Positions 18,792-27,592 of a stretch of 64,000 nt of DNA are shown piece after piece. The notes under the pieces are model-generated. The model searched no databases and had not been told where the DNA came from. It worked only from the letters and a program-made list of their open reading frames with translations. Source of the DNA: Clavibacter michiganensis (GTDB taxonomy: Bacteria > Actinomycetota > Actinomycetes > Actinomycetales > Microbacteriaceae). A program made the position numbers and the translations under genes. The stretch covers positions 248,001 to 312,000 of the forward strand of contig MDHJ01000001.1 of the NCBI GenBank assembly GCA_002150995.1, read 5' to 3'. Each line of letters starts with the position of its first letter. Positions within the stretch are counted from its first letter, which is position 1.

Positions 18792-19655
18792 TCACCGAGC
18801 GGAGGGGAAGCAGATCCCGTCCGCGAACGATGCATTCCTGTCGAGGAGCTCGTCCACGCGGTCGCCGAAGGGGCTCTGCCGGTCGAGTGCTCGCGTGTAG
18901 CGCTTGAGCGCGATGATCGTGGCGTAGATGGATCCATCGTTCCGGGCGTACGCCCGCTCGTTCCGCAGGTCCTTCCTCTCGGGTGCCGCCACGATGTTCG
19001 AGCGTCGGTGCCAGAGCTGCGCGTGATGCGCGCAGGCGTCGCGGAGCACCGCGAGCGCATGGATCGTGGGTTGGAAGCCCGTCCACGGGAGCGACAGCGA
19101 CTGCGCGGTGAGCCGAGCGGGAGTGGAGTCGCCGAGGTACTGCACCATGCGCGCCAGGACCCCGAAGCCGACCATCTCGATGGCGACCCAGACGGGGACC
19201 GCCGAGAGATCGTCTCCAGTGCGGTAGCGGTTGACGGTGACTGACGGGCGGCGCAGCTCCCGCTCGATGCTCGTCACGTGGGAATCCAGGTCGGGGGTCA
19301 TGCGGAGGCAGCTCTCCGGTCGCAGGTAGAAGGCGTCCGACCCGAGGACGCCTGCGGCCTCATGGGCGAATCGCGACCGGACGCTGAGCTCCACCTCGGT
19401 CAGGCCGGAGAAGAGGAGCTTGCGCAGCTCCTCGTCCAGGTCCATCAGCTCGAGGATGTGATGGAGGGAGGTGCCGGGGACGAAGTCGTTCCGCGCATCC
19501 CGTGGGTCGACCTGGAACTGCCTCGCGTATCCGCTGATGCGGTAGTAGCCGCGATCGTAGAGCGCGCGGTCGGTCTCCTCGTCGGAGGCGAGCTCGAGCC
19601 CGCGTGAACGCAGCAGCTCGCGTTGGGCGGCCAGGCTGAGGTGCGGCTTGTCCAT
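18792..19655 (-). CDS. Abi family (Abi_2/AbiD-AbiF) HEPN protein
   Basis: 287 residues with the Abi_2 pattern: an N-terminal LLRSRGLELASDEETDRALYDRGYYRISGYA block, FVPGTSLHHILELMDLDEELRKLL, TEVELSVRSRFAHEAA, and near residue 210 the sequence LRDACAHHAQLWHR, which holds the R-x4-H motif of HEPN ribonucleases. The family includes phage abortive-infection proteins that shut down the cell by RNA cleavage. The base composition is visibly less GC-rich than in the flanking sugar genes, suggesting transfer. ATG at 19655 is preceded by a short AGGTG and a 70-base structured leader that may encode a regulatory RNA. The target and trigger cannot be read from sequence. Confidence 0.85.
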   Translation of the reverse strand: MDKPHLSLAAQRELLRSRGLELASDEETDRALYDRGYYRISGYARQFQVDPRDARNDFVPGTSLHHILELMDLDEELRKLLFSGLTEVELSVRSRFAHEAAGVLGSDAFYLRPESCLRMTPDLDSHVTSIERELRRPSVTVNRYRTGDDLSAVPVWVAIEMVGFGVLARMVQYLGDSTPARLTAQSLSLPWTGFQPTIHALAVLRDACAHHAQLWHRRSNIVAAPERKDLRNERAYARNDGSIYATIIALKRYTRALDRQSPFGDRVDELLDRNASFADGICFPSAR

Positions 19656-19663
19656 GGATCACC

Positions 19664-19735
19664 TGCTCCCGGCATGGAAAGGCCCCCCTCATTTCAGGAA
19701 GCCGTGGGCTCTAGCCTTGGGGGGGCGCTGACTCC
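19664..19735 (-). ncRNA. Candidate structured RNA upstream of the Abi gene
   Basis: On the minus strand, just before the Abi start, GCCCCCC (19726-19720) can pair with GGGGGGC (19688-19682), enclosing a 31-base loop that contains AAGGCUAGAGCCCACGGCUU; within it GGC-UAGA-GCC can form a small hairpin, and AAGG may pair with CUU just after the main stem. The sequence is not coding. Abi_2/AbiF genes are known to be accompanied by a conserved upstream RNA (the abiF RNA motif), so this placement is as expected; the match to that motif is inference because no covariance search could be run. The boundaries are approximate. Confidence 0.45.
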
Positions 19736-19769
19736 TTCAACGTAGCATCCGCGACTCCTCGTCCGCCGA

Positions 19770-19800
19770 TCCTCGGCGCGCGCTGTGCAGGAACCGAGGA
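19770..19800. other. Hairpin in Abi/FMN-reductase intergenic region
   Basis: Perfect inverted repeat TCCTCGG (19770-19776) and CCGAGGA (19794-19800), with a 17-base spacer, lying between the divergent Abi and FMN-reductase genes. It could be an operator or part of a longer RNA. A TAGGGT -10-like box follows at 19838-19843 on the plus strand. Confidence 0.3.
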
Positions 19801-19887
19801 CGCCGTGGGCGTGGAGGAGGTGCGCATCCGTCGGCGCTAGGGTCGATGCGCGCGCATGGAAATGATCCGTGCGAGAAGGAGCACACC

Positions 19888-20460
19888 ATGAGCACCACCT
19901 ACCGCGTCGGCTACCTCGTCGGCAGCCTCTCATCCACCTCCATCAACCGCGCCCTCGCCGCGGCCCTCGAGCGCCTCGGCGCGCAGGCGGGTCTCGAGCT
20001 CACCGAGATCCCCATCGCGCCGCTGCCGTTCTACAGCGCCGACATGGACGGCGGCTTCCCCGAGACCGCGAACGCCTTCAAGCAGGCCATCCAGGACGCC
20101 GACGCGATCATGCTCGTCACGCCCGAGTACAACCGCTCCGTGCCGGGCGTCCTCAAGAACGCCCTCGACTTCGCGAGCCGCCCCTACGGCGAGAACGCGT
20201 TCCAGGGCAAGCCGAGCGCCGTCATCGGCACGTCCATCGGCGCGGTCGGCACGGCCGTCGCGCAGCAGCACCTGCGCAGCATCCTGTCGTTCCTCGCGTC
20301 GCCCGAGCTCTCGCAGCCCGAGGCGTACATCCAGAGCACCGAGGGCCTCATCTCGCCCGAGGGCGCCATCTCCGACGCCGGCACGGAGGAGTTCCTCCTG
20401 TCGTGGCTGCAGGCGTTCCACGCGCACATCGCCCGGAACACCGCGGCCGTCTCCGCCTAG
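19888..20460 (+). CDS. NADPH-dependent FMN reductase family protein
   Basis: Flavodoxin-like FMN/quinone reductase of 190 residues. The phosphate loop for FMN is GSLSSTSINRALAAAL (residues ~8-25) and the second signature is LVTPEYNRSVPGVLKNALDF, both typical of the family. The likely role is two-electron reduction of FMN or quinones for oxidative-stress defence. ATG 19888 has GAAGGAG at 19875-19881; an in-frame ATG 14 codons upstream lacks such a site. It is a single-gene unit followed by a strong hairpin. Confidence 0.9.
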   Translation: MSTTYRVGYLVGSLSSTSINRALAAALERLGAQAGLELTEIPIAPLPFYSADMDGGFPETANAFKQAIQDADAIMLVTPEYNRSVPGVLKNALDFASRPYGENAFQGKPSAVIGTSIGAVGTAVAQQHLRSILSFLASPELSQPEAYIQSTEGLISPEGAISDAGTEEFLLSWLQAFHAHIARNTAAVSA

Positions 20461-20474
20461 GCCGCGGGCACGAC

Positions 20475-20506
20475 GGAGGGCCCCGACGGGATCGTCGGGG
20501 CCCTCC
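20475..20506. terminator. Bidirectional terminator hairpin
   Basis: Perfect 13-base inverted repeat GGAGGGCCCCGAC (20475-20487) and its complement (20494-20506), with a six-base loop, between the convergent FMN-reductase gene and the ABC transporter operon. Confidence 0.8.
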
Positions 20507-20523
20507 TCCGTGCGCGGCGCCGG

Positions 20524-21432
20524 TCAGCCGGCGCGCACCGCGCGTCCCACGGGGTCGCCCACGCCCTCCCATTCGCCCGAGTGGTGGTTGTAGCAGACGC
20601 TCCCGTCGAGGCCCGCGCGGTCGGGCACGGCCTCGTCGGACACGACCTTGCCGAGGCGCTCCGGATCCGGCGCCGCCAGCGCGAGCAGCTTCGTGTAGTC
20701 GTGGTGGGGGTCGAGGATCACCTGGTCGCTCGGCCCCCGCTCCACCACGCGGCCCTTGTAGAGCACGAGGATCTCGTCCGAGAAGTGCCGGGCCGTCGCC
20801 AGGTCGTGGGTGATGTAGAGCACGGCGAGGTTGTCCTCGCGCTGCAGCCGCCCCATCAGGTTGAGGACGCCCAGCCGGATGCTCACGTCGAGCATCGACA
20901 CGGGCTCGTCCGCGATGACCACCTGCGCGCCCGGCGCCAGCGCCCGGGCGATCGCCACGCGCTGCCGCTGCCCGCCGGACAGCTCGTGCGGCCGACGCGC
21001 GGCCATGTCCTCCGCCGGGGTCAGGTTCACGCGCTCGAGCATCTCGAGCACCCGCTGGTGCGTCTGCGCCTGGCCGCGCGTGCGCTGGTGCAGCAGGAGA
21101 GGCCGGGCGATGTGGTGCTCGACCGAGTGGAACGGGTTGAGCGACGCGAACGGGTCCTGGAACACCATCTGCACGTGCCGCCGGTACAGCGACCCGACCA
21201 CGGGCGTGCCGTCGTCGAGCTCCACGTCGATGCGCCCCGAGGTGGGCTTCTCCAGCTTCGCGAGCATGCGCGCGATGGTGGACTTGCCGGATCCCGACTC
21301 GCCCACGAGCGCGACCGTGCGGCCGGGCAGGAGGTCGAACGAGACGCGGTCGACGGCGCGGAACGCCTGCCGGCCCACGCCCTTGCGGATCGAGAAGTCC
21401 TTCGTCAGGTCGGTCACCGACACGCGGGTCAT
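20524..21432 (-). CDS. Oligopeptide/oligosaccharide ABC transporter ATP-binding protein (OppF/DppF type)
   Basis: Cytoplasmic ATPase, 302 residues. Walker A GESGSGKST (~residue 45), the Q-loop region VQMVFQDPFASLNPF, signature LSGGQRQRVAIARAL and Walker B VVIADEPVSMLD are intact. The C terminus beyond the nucleotide domain contains a conserved Cys segment (GSVCYNHHSGEWE). It is the last gene of the minus-strand operon and its ATG overlaps the stop of the other ATPase by four bases. Confidence 0.93.
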   Translation of the reverse strand: MTRVSVTDLTKDFSIRKGVGRQAFRAVDRVSFDLLPGRTVALVGESGSGKSTIARMLAKLEKPTSGRIDVELDDGTPVVGSLYRRHVQMVFQDPFASLNPFHSVEHHIARPLLLHQRTRGQAQTHQRVLEMLERVNLTPAEDMAARRPHELSGGQRQRVAIARALAPGAQVVIADEPVSMLDVSIRLGVLNLMGRLQREDNLAVLYITHDLATARHFSDEILVLYKGRVVERGPSDQVILDPHHDYTKLLALAAPDPERLGKVVSDEAVPDRAGLDGSVCYNHHSGEWEGVGDPVGRAVRAG

Positions 21433-22328
21433 CGCGCCTCCTCCATGTCCTCGCCGCTGCGGATGAACGCGCCGCGCTCGCCGCTGAGGCTCGGGAACGA
21501 GCGCAGCAGCTTCCTCGTGTACTCGTGCCGGGGCGCGCGGTAGATCTCCTCCGCGCTCGACAGCTCGACGATCTCGCCGCGCAGCATGACGGCGATCCGG
21601 TCGCTGATCTCCAGCAGCAGCGGGAGGTCGTGGGTGATGAACACGACGGCGAAGTCCAGCTCGTCGCGCAGCCGCACGATCTCGCGCAGGATGTCGCGCT
21701 GCACGACCACGTCGAGCGCGGTCGTCGGCTCGTCCATGATCATGATCTGCGGCTCGAGGAGCATCGCCATCGCGATCATCACGCGCTGCCGCATGCCGCC
21801 CGAGAGCTCGTGCGGGAACGACGCGAGGCGGGCCGGGTCGACGCTCACGCGCTCGAGCACCTCGGCGCAGCGGGCGCGACGCTCGGCTTTCGACATGCCG
21901 GGTCGGTGGGCCCGGAGCGTGTCGTCGAGCTGGGCGCGGACGCTCGTGACGGGGTTGAGGGCGTTCATCGCGCCCTGGAACACCATCGAGAGCTTCGACC
22001 AGCGGAAGGCCCGCAGCTCCTCGTCGCCGAGGGCCAGCAGGTCGACGTCCTCGCCGCCGCGGTCGTGGAAGGTCACCGAGCCCGACGCGATGCGGGCCGG
22101 CGGCCGGTGCAGGCGGTTGATGGCGTAGGCGAGCGTGGTCTTGCCGCAGCCGGACTCCCCGGCGAGGCCGAGGATCTCCCCGGGTGCGAGCGTGAACGAC
22201 GCGTGCTTGACGGCGGTGACCGGGTTCTCGGTCTCGTAGACGACCGTGAGGTCCTCGACCGTCAGGACGCTCGACCTCCCGCCGCCGGGGGCGCCGCCCG
22301 TGCGGGCGGTGGGGACGGTGGCGGTCAT
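21429..22328 (-). CDS. Oligopeptide/oligosaccharide ABC transporter ATP-binding protein (OppD/DppD type)
   Basis: Second ATPase of the importer, 299 residues: Walker A GESGCGKTT, LSMVFQGAMNALNPV at the Q-loop, signature LSGGMRQRVMIAMAM and Walker B IMIMDEPTTALD. The region after the ATPase domain (EYTRKLLRSFPSLSGERG) is typical of the peptide/nickel subfamily. ATG at 22328 overlaps the permease stop (ATGA). A much longer open frame upstream is only GC-driven read-through of the permease gene. Confidence 0.93.
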   Translation of the reverse strand: MTATVPTARTGGAPGGGRSSVLTVEDLTVVYETENPVTAVKHASFTLAPGEILGLAGESGCGKTTLAYAINRLHRPPARIASGSVTFHDRGGEDVDLLALGDEELRAFRWSKLSMVFQGAMNALNPVTSVRAQLDDTLRAHRPGMSKAERRARCAEVLERVSVDPARLASFPHELSGGMRQRVMIAMAMLLEPQIMIMDEPTTALDVVVQRDILREIVRLRDELDFAVVFITHDLPLLLEISDRIAVMLRGEIVELSSAEEIYRAPRHEYTRKLLRSFPSLSGERGAFIRSGEDMEEAR

Positions 22329-23320
22329 GAGGCGGCCTTCCTGCGCTCGAGGCGGCTGGCGAGGCGTGCGCGCTTGCGGTGCAGGCGCACGTTCTTCAGC
22401 TTGGGGTTGATGATCTCGTCGATCGAGAAGTTGATGAGCGAGAGGCCGGTGCCGAACAGGGCGATGAGGAGCCCGGGAGGCCCGAACCACCACCAGGCGC
22501 CGAGCGACAGGGCGAACCCGTTCTGCGCGTAGAACAGCATCGTCCCGAGGGTCGAGGAGTTCGACGCCCCGAGGCCGAGGAAGGACAGGCCCGCCTCGCC
22601 GAGGATCGCCGCGATGACCGCGAACACGAACTGGCTCGCGAGCACCGGCAGCAGGTTCGGCAGGATCTCCACCGCGATGACGCGCCACGCCCGCTCCCCG
22701 GCGACGCGGCTGGCGGCCACGTAGTCGCGGGTGCGGATGGAGAGCGTCTGGGCGCGGAGGACCCGGGCGGAGGCCGCCCAGCCGGTGACCGCGAGGACCA
22801 CCGCGATGGTCCAGAGCCCCCGGGACTCGCGCGGCACGAAGCCGGAGATGACGATCACGAGCGGGAGGCCGGGGATCACGAGGAAGACGTTGGACAGCAG
22901 CGAGAACGCCTCGTCGGCGAAGCCGCCGACGTAGGTGCCGAAGATGCCGAAGAACGCCGAGAGGACGGTGGCGAGCACCCCGACCAGGAGGCCGATCTGC
23001 AGCGATCCGCGCGTGGCGTAGGCCAGCTGCGCGAGCACGTCCTGCCCGGTCTGGGTGGTGCCGAGCAGGTGCTCCCAGCTCGGCGGCTGGAGCCCGGAGT
23101 CGCGGATCGTCGTCGGGTCCTGCAGCAGCAGGGGCCCGATGAGGCCGAACAGGGCGATGAGGCCGACGAGCGCGAGGCCCGCGGCGAGCCACGGGGTCAT
23201 CGTCGGCAGCATGAGGCGCCAGGCGGAGCGCGGCGGCTTCCCGCGCTCGGCCGCCGCGGCGGCGAGGCCCTCGGTCGCCTGGGCGACGTCCGGCTCCGTG
23301 GAGGACTGGATGTTGGTCAT
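22325..23320 (-). CDS. ABC transporter permease (OppC/DppC type)
   Basis: 331 residues: cytoplasmic N terminus, first helix at WLAAGLALVGLIALFGLIGPLL, a periplasmic-side segment containing HLLGTTQTGQDVLAQ (a hallmark of DppC proteins), then five more helices with the coupling loop DYVAASRVAGERAWRVIAVEILPN. ATG 23320 is followed by TNIQSSTEPD and preceded by GGAAGGA. It pairs with the upstream DppB-type permease, 17 bases away. Confidence 0.92.
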   Translation of the reverse strand: MTNIQSSTEPDVAQATEGLAAAAAERGKPPRSAWRLMLPTMTPWLAAGLALVGLIALFGLIGPLLLQDPTTIRDSGLQPPSWEHLLGTTQTGQDVLAQLAYATRGSLQIGLLVGVLATVLSAFFGIFGTYVGGFADEAFSLLSNVFLVIPGLPLVIVISGFVPRESRGLWTIAVVLAVTGWAASARVLRAQTLSIRTRDYVAASRVAGERAWRVIAVEILPNLLPVLASQFVFAVIAAILGEAGLSFLGLGASNSSTLGTMLFYAQNGFALSLGAWWWFGPPGLLIALFGTGLSLINFSIDEIINPKLKNVRLHRKRARLASRLERRKAAS

Positions 23321-23337
23321 GTCCGTTCCTTCCCGCC

Positions 23338-24327
23338 CTAGGCCCGGGCCCGGGTGCGCGGGTCGACGATCCCGTAGAGGAGGTCGACCACGAGGTTCGC
23401 GCCGAGCACGGCGAGGGTGATGAACAGGAAGATGCCCTGCATGAGCGCGTAGTCGTTGTTGGTGACCGCGTTGAGGAGCTTCGATCCGATGCCCGGGTAC
23501 GAGAAGACCTGCTCCGTGACGATGGACCCCGAGACCACGAACCCGAGCGAGATGGCGAAGCCGGCCACCGACGGCAGCACGGCGTTGCGCGCCGCGTAGC
23601 TGCGGAGGATCCGGCCCTGCGTGAGCCCCTTGGCCTGCGCGGTGAGCACGTAGTCCTCGCTGAGCGTGGACACCATCATGTTGCGCATGCCGAGCAGCCA
23701 GCCGCCGAGGGACGCGATGACGATGGTCGCGGCGGGCAGGATCCCGTACTGCACGGCGGAGGAGATGAACTCCGCGTTCCAGCCCGGGTCGAGCACCACG
23801 TCGTAGCCGCCCTGCGAGGGGAACAGCTTCAGCGTCGTCGCGAAGACGTACACGAGGATCAGCGCGAGCCAGAAGTACGGCACCGCGGCGAGCATCGTGG
23901 TCGCCGGCACGAGGGAGTCGAGCCAGGTGCCCGGCTTCCAGCCGACGAAGGCGCCGAGCGTGACGCCGATGACCGCCGCGACGATCGTCGACAGCCCCAC
24001 CAGCACGATGGTCCACGGCAGCGAGCCGCCGATGACCTCCGACACGGGGGCGGGGAAGTAGCTGACCGACACCCCGAGGTCGCCGCGGAACACGTTGACG
24101 AGGTAGCTCCCGTACTGCGCGATGAGCGGCTGCGAGGTGTCGCCCCCGAGGAGGAGCTCGTAGGCCCGGCGGGTCTCGGGGGTGATGGTGCCCCCGCGCT
24201 GCTGCAGCTTCGCCAGCAGGATGTCGACCGGGTTCCCCGGCAGGAGCCGGGGGATCAGGAAGTTCAGGGTCAGGGCGGCCCAGAGGGCCACCGCGTAGAA
24301 CCCCGCCTTGCGGACGAAGTACATCAC
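23338..24327 (-). CDS. ABC transporter permease (OppB/DppB type)
   Basis: 329 residues with six membrane segments; begins YFVRKAGFYAVALWAALTLNFLIPRLLPGNPVD, which is the standard DppB opening with the P-G-(N/D)-P motif. The coupling loop is DYVLTAQAKGLTQGRIL followed by RNAVLPSV. Two adjacent ATG codons (24327 and 24324) are possible starts. It is the second gene of the operon, after the binding protein. Confidence 0.92.
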   Translation of the reverse strand: MMYFVRKAGFYAVALWAALTLNFLIPRLLPGNPVDILLAKLQQRGGTITPETRRAYELLLGGDTSQPLIAQYGSYLVNVFRGDLGVSVSYFPAPVSEVIGGSLPWTIVLVGLSTIVAAVIGVTLGAFVGWKPGTWLDSLVPATTMLAAVPYFWLALILVYVFATTLKLFPSQGGYDVVLDPGWNAEFISSAVQYGILPAATIVIASLGGWLLGMRNMMVSTLSEDYVLTAQAKGLTQGRILRSYAARNAVLPSVAGFAISLGFVVSGSIVTEQVFSYPGIGSKLLNAVTNNDYALMQGIFLFITLAVLGANLVVDLLYGIVDPRTRARA

Positions 24328-24384
24328 CGCCCGTCCTCCTCTCCGGCGCCCGTCCGGGCCACGCGCTCCTCCTCGGTCATGCGG

Positions 24385-26079
24385 CTACTCCCCGGCCGGC
24401 TTCAGCGCCTTGAAGACCTGCGCGTTGTCCGGCGAGGCCCAGATGGCGGGGAAGGCGTACAGGTCGTCGTCGGTCGGCCAGCCCGTGAAGCCGGCGTCGT
24501 TGTACTCGCTCGTCGTGCCGCCGGTCATGATCGGCACGTAGGGCATGACGTCGACGAGCTTGCGCTGGATGATGTCGAACTGCGCCTGGCGGGCCGCGGT
24601 GTCGTCCGTGGACGTGGCCGCGAGGACCTCGAGCGCCGCGTCGACCTCGGGGTCGGCGAACCGGGAGAGGTTCGTGGACGCCGGGGTGCCGACCTCGGTG
24701 GTGTTCGCCGAGCTGAGGAAGTTGTTGTACAGGTAGTACGGGTCGCTCGAGGGGCCCTGGCCGAGCGAGTCGATGACCAGCTCGTAGTTGCCCTTCGTCC
24801 GCTTGTCGGTCCACTCGTTCCAGGAGGACTGCGCGGCGTCGAGCTCGATGCCGGCCGCCTTCATCTGCTGCGACATGGTGTCGATGGCGGTGATGTAGTC
24901 GGTCCAGCCGGTGACGACCTCGACCGTGAGGGCCAGGCGCTCGCCGTCCTTCGCGTAGATGCCGTCGGAGCCCTTGGCCCAGCCGGCGGCCTCGAGGGTC
25001 GCCGCGGCGCCCTCGGGGTCGGCCTTCATGGGCGCGACCTTCTCCTCGACGTCGGCGGAGATGGTGTCCTCCTGCGTGGGCAGCAGCGCGAAGGTCGGGG
25101 AGACCTCGCTCGAGGTGCCCTGGAACGCGAGGGCGTTCATCTGGTCGCGGTCCATCGCCTGGTAGAGCGCGTGGCGCACGGCCGGGTCGGTCTGCGGCCC
25201 GGCGCAGCCGAGGTCGGCGTTGGAGCACGTGATGAGCGCCATCTGGTTCTGCCCGATGGTGACGGCCTTGTAGCCGGGGTAGTTCTCCTCGACGTTCGCG
25301 ATGTCGGGCACGGGGCCCGTCTGCCAGTCGATGGTGCCGGCCGCGAGGGCGTCGGCGCCGGCGGTGTTGCCGGAGAGGGAGAGGTAGCGGATCTGCTTCA
25401 CCGCGGGCTCGCCGTCCCAGTAGTCGGGGTTGGCGGCGAGGGTGAACGCCTGCGCCTTGAAGTTGCCGAGCGTGAACGCGCCGGTGCCCACGGGCTCCTT
25501 CATCACGTCCGTCGCGGGGTCGACGTCCTTCCACTGGTGCTCGGGGACGATCGGCATGCGGCCGAGGACGTTGGGGAGGCTGACGTACGCTGGGTGGTCC
25601 CACGTGATGGACACGTGGGTGTCGTCGGTGGCGCTGACCTGGCCGTCGAAGCCGGTCGAGTTGATCGACGGGGTGTCGGCGATCATCTGCAGGGTGAACA
25701 CCACGTCGTCGGCGGTGAAGTCCTCGCCGTCGGACCACTTGACGCCCTCGCGGAGGGTGACGTCGAGCTGCGTGCCGTCCTCGTTCCAGGCGTAGTCGGT
25801 GCCGAGGAGCGGCACCGGGTCCTTCGTGTTGACGTTGGTGATGAAGAACAGCGACTCGTAGATCGAGCCGATGCCGCCGATGGACGACGGCGAGTAGGGG
25901 TTGAGGTTCAGCTGGTAGTCGCCGGCCTGGCCGGTGTAGACGACGAGCGTGTCGGCGGCGGACGAGCCGGAGCCCGCCCCGCAGCCGGTGAGGGCGATCG
26001 CGGCGGCGGCGGCGAGGGCGACGCCGGCGGCGGCCCTCCTCCGTCGACGGGCGGATCCGGGGGGAGTGAAGAGGGACAT
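24385..26079 (-). CDS. ABC transporter substrate-binding lipoprotein, family 5
   Basis: 564-residue solute-binding protein of the peptide/nickel/oligosaccharide class, with an arginine-rich N terminus, hydrophobic core and lipobox LTGC at about residue 32. The fold markers WNEDGTQLDVTLREGVKWSDG and FTADDVVFTLQMI are clear. Family 5 proteins bind either peptides or oligosaccharides (for example cello- and manno-oligosaccharides in Thermotoga). The ROK regulator next door, and a promoter matching that of the beta-mannosidase gene, argue for an oligosaccharide; this is inference. First gene of the five-gene minus-strand operon. Confidence 0.93.
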   Translation of the reverse strand: MSLFTPPGSARRRRRAAAGVALAAAAAIALTGCGAGSGSSAADTLVVYTGQAGDYQLNLNPYSPSSIGGIGSIYESLFFITNVNTKDPVPLLGTDYAWNEDGTQLDVTLREGVKWSDGEDFTADDVVFTLQMIADTPSINSTGFDGQVSATDDTHVSITWDHPAYVSLPNVLGRMPIVPEHQWKDVDPATDVMKEPVGTGAFTLGNFKAQAFTLAANPDYWDGEPAVKQIRYLSLSGNTAGADALAAGTIDWQTGPVPDIANVEENYPGYKAVTIGQNQMALITCSNADLGCAGPQTDPAVRHALYQAMDRDQMNALAFQGTSSEVSPTFALLPTQEDTISADVEEKVAPMKADPEGAAATLEAAGWAKGSDGIYAKDGERLALTVEVVTGWTDYITAIDTMSQQMKAAGIELDAAQSSWNEWTDKRTKGNYELVIDSLGQGPSSDPYYLYNNFLSSANTTEVGTPASTNLSRFADPEVDAALEVLAATSTDDTAARQAQFDIIQRKLVDVMPYVPIMTGGTTSEYNDAGFTGWPTDDDLYAFPAIWASPDNAQVFKALKPAGE

Positions 26080-26162
26080 CGTCGTTCCTTTCCCGCCTCG
26101 AGGCGGACAGTCGGCAGTGACCGGGGAGTGCTCAGAGCGGCCCCGAGGGGCCGGTGCCGGTA

Positions 26163-26191
26163 ATCCTCACTCGATAAATTAAGTGTGTCAA
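26163..26191 (-). promoter_or_regulatory. Promoter and ACTTAA-type operator of the family 5 ABC operon
   Basis: On the minus strand, -35 TTGACA (26191-26186), a 17-base spacer and -10 GAGGAT (26168-26163). The spacer contains ACTTAATT (26184-26177), an AT-rich near-palindrome that stands out in this GC-rich DNA. The same arrangement occurs before the beta-mannosidase gene at 29898-29926. The ROK repressor encoded divergently is the likely binder. Confidence 0.65.
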
Positions 26192-26245
26192 GTATTGTCG
26201 GACCACCTCAGCATCACGATGGGGTGACGATGCAGGAGGTCGCCC

Positions 26246-27546
26246 ATGTCCCATCCGTCCGACAGGGCGGCGCGGCTCACGTCGCGCACCGCCGTGCTCG
26301 ACTGCATCCGCTCGGGCGGCACCGTGAGCCGGGTGGAGCTCACGGCCGCCTCCGGCCTCACCGGCGCGACCATCACGAACGTGGTGCGCGACCTCATCGC
26401 CGACGGCCTCGTGGTGGAGGTCGGGCGCGGGGAGTCCCGCGGCGGCACGCCCCGCCGGCTGCTGCGGATCGACGCGTCGGCCCGGGCCATGGTGGGCGTG
26501 CAGCTGGACCGCTCGACCTGCGCGGTCGTCGTGGTCGACCTCGCGGGCGCCGTGATCGCGCGGGCCGACCTGCCCGGCGCCTCCACGCGCGCGCCCGCCG
26601 ACGTGCTGGCCGGCATCGCCGCGGGCGTCGACCGCGTGCTCGCCGAGGCGGCGCTGCCCCGCTCCCGCGTGCTCGGCGTGGGGCTCGCCACCCACGGTCC
26701 CCAGGACCGCGACGCCGGCGCGCTCATGACCGACGATCCCACGCCGCTCTGGCGCGGCTTCCCGACCGTCGACGTGCTCGAGTCGCTCGTGGGGCTGCCG
26801 GTGCTGCTCGCGAACGACGCCGACGCGGCGGCCGTGGGGGAGAGCGGGTCGGACCACGGCGGCAGCCGGCGCACGCACGGCGTGATCTTCATGGCCGGCG
26901 GCATCGGCGGCGGGGTCGTCGTCGACGCCGAGGTCTACCGCGGGGCGTCCGGCAACGGGCTCGAGATCGGCCACGTGTCGCTCGACCCCGCGGGGACGCC
27001 GTGCGGCTGCGGCAACCGCGGGTGCGTGGACGGCGTCGCCGGGCCCATGGCCGTGGTCCGCGGCGCCATGGCGGTCGCCCGGCTCCGGACGGGCCTCGGG
27101 CTGACCGGCGCCCTCGACGCCACCCAGGTGGAGTTCGACCGCGTCGCCCGCGCCGCGGTCGACGGCGACGCCGAGGCGCTCGGCATCGTCCGGACCGCGG
27201 CGGGCTGGCTCGGCCGCGCGGCCGTGACGCTCGCGAACCTGTTCGACCTCGACCGCGTCGTGCTCGCCGGCCCGAGCTTCGAGATCGCGGGCGAGGTGTA
27301 CCGGGAGGCCGTGCAGGGGGAGCTCGAGCGCTCGGTGTTCACGCGGCGCGTGCGGCCCACCCGGGCGGTGCTCGCCGAACGCCCGCGCGACTCGGCGGCC
27401 ATCGGCGGCGCGATGCTGCTGCTGCGGCGGGAGCTCGCGCAGCCCGCGCGGGCGGGGCACGGGCGGGATCCGCCGGGGCGGCGGCCCTCGTGGGCGCCGC
27501 CGCGCGGTCGGCGTCGGCGTCCGACGCCGCAGCCGCCTCCGCCTGA
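26246..27546 (+). CDS. ROK family transcriptional regulator (probable frameshift near the C terminus)
   Basis: Repressor/sugar-kinase-like fold. N-terminal winged helix (SRVELTAASGLTGATITNVVRDL, in pieces), then the ROK domain with VGVQLDRSTCAVVVVDL, ANDADAAAVGE, GGIGGGVVVD and the zinc site CGCGNRGCVDG. The frame as read runs past the expected end into arginine/proline-rich sequence up to 27871. Adding one G to the GGGG at 27454-27457 instead gives an alanine-rich tail and a stop at 27546 (about 433 residues). AGGAGGT lies six bases before ATG 26246. Divergent from the family 5 ABC operon, which it probably represses. Confidence 0.85.
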
Positions 27547-27592
27547 CGCGGATCCGCCGCGCGGCGGCCGGCGGCCGGCGGTCCGGCCGGCG

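Noticed and set aside
18792-19740. CRISPR array or Cas13 system near the Abi gene
   Set aside because: No repeat-spacer array was seen and the protein is 287 residues with a single HEPN motif, far smaller than Cas13.
23338-26079. Nickel importer (NikABC) for the family 5 operon
   Set aside because: The binding protein lacks visible nickel-site features and the ROK/operator context points to oligosaccharides.
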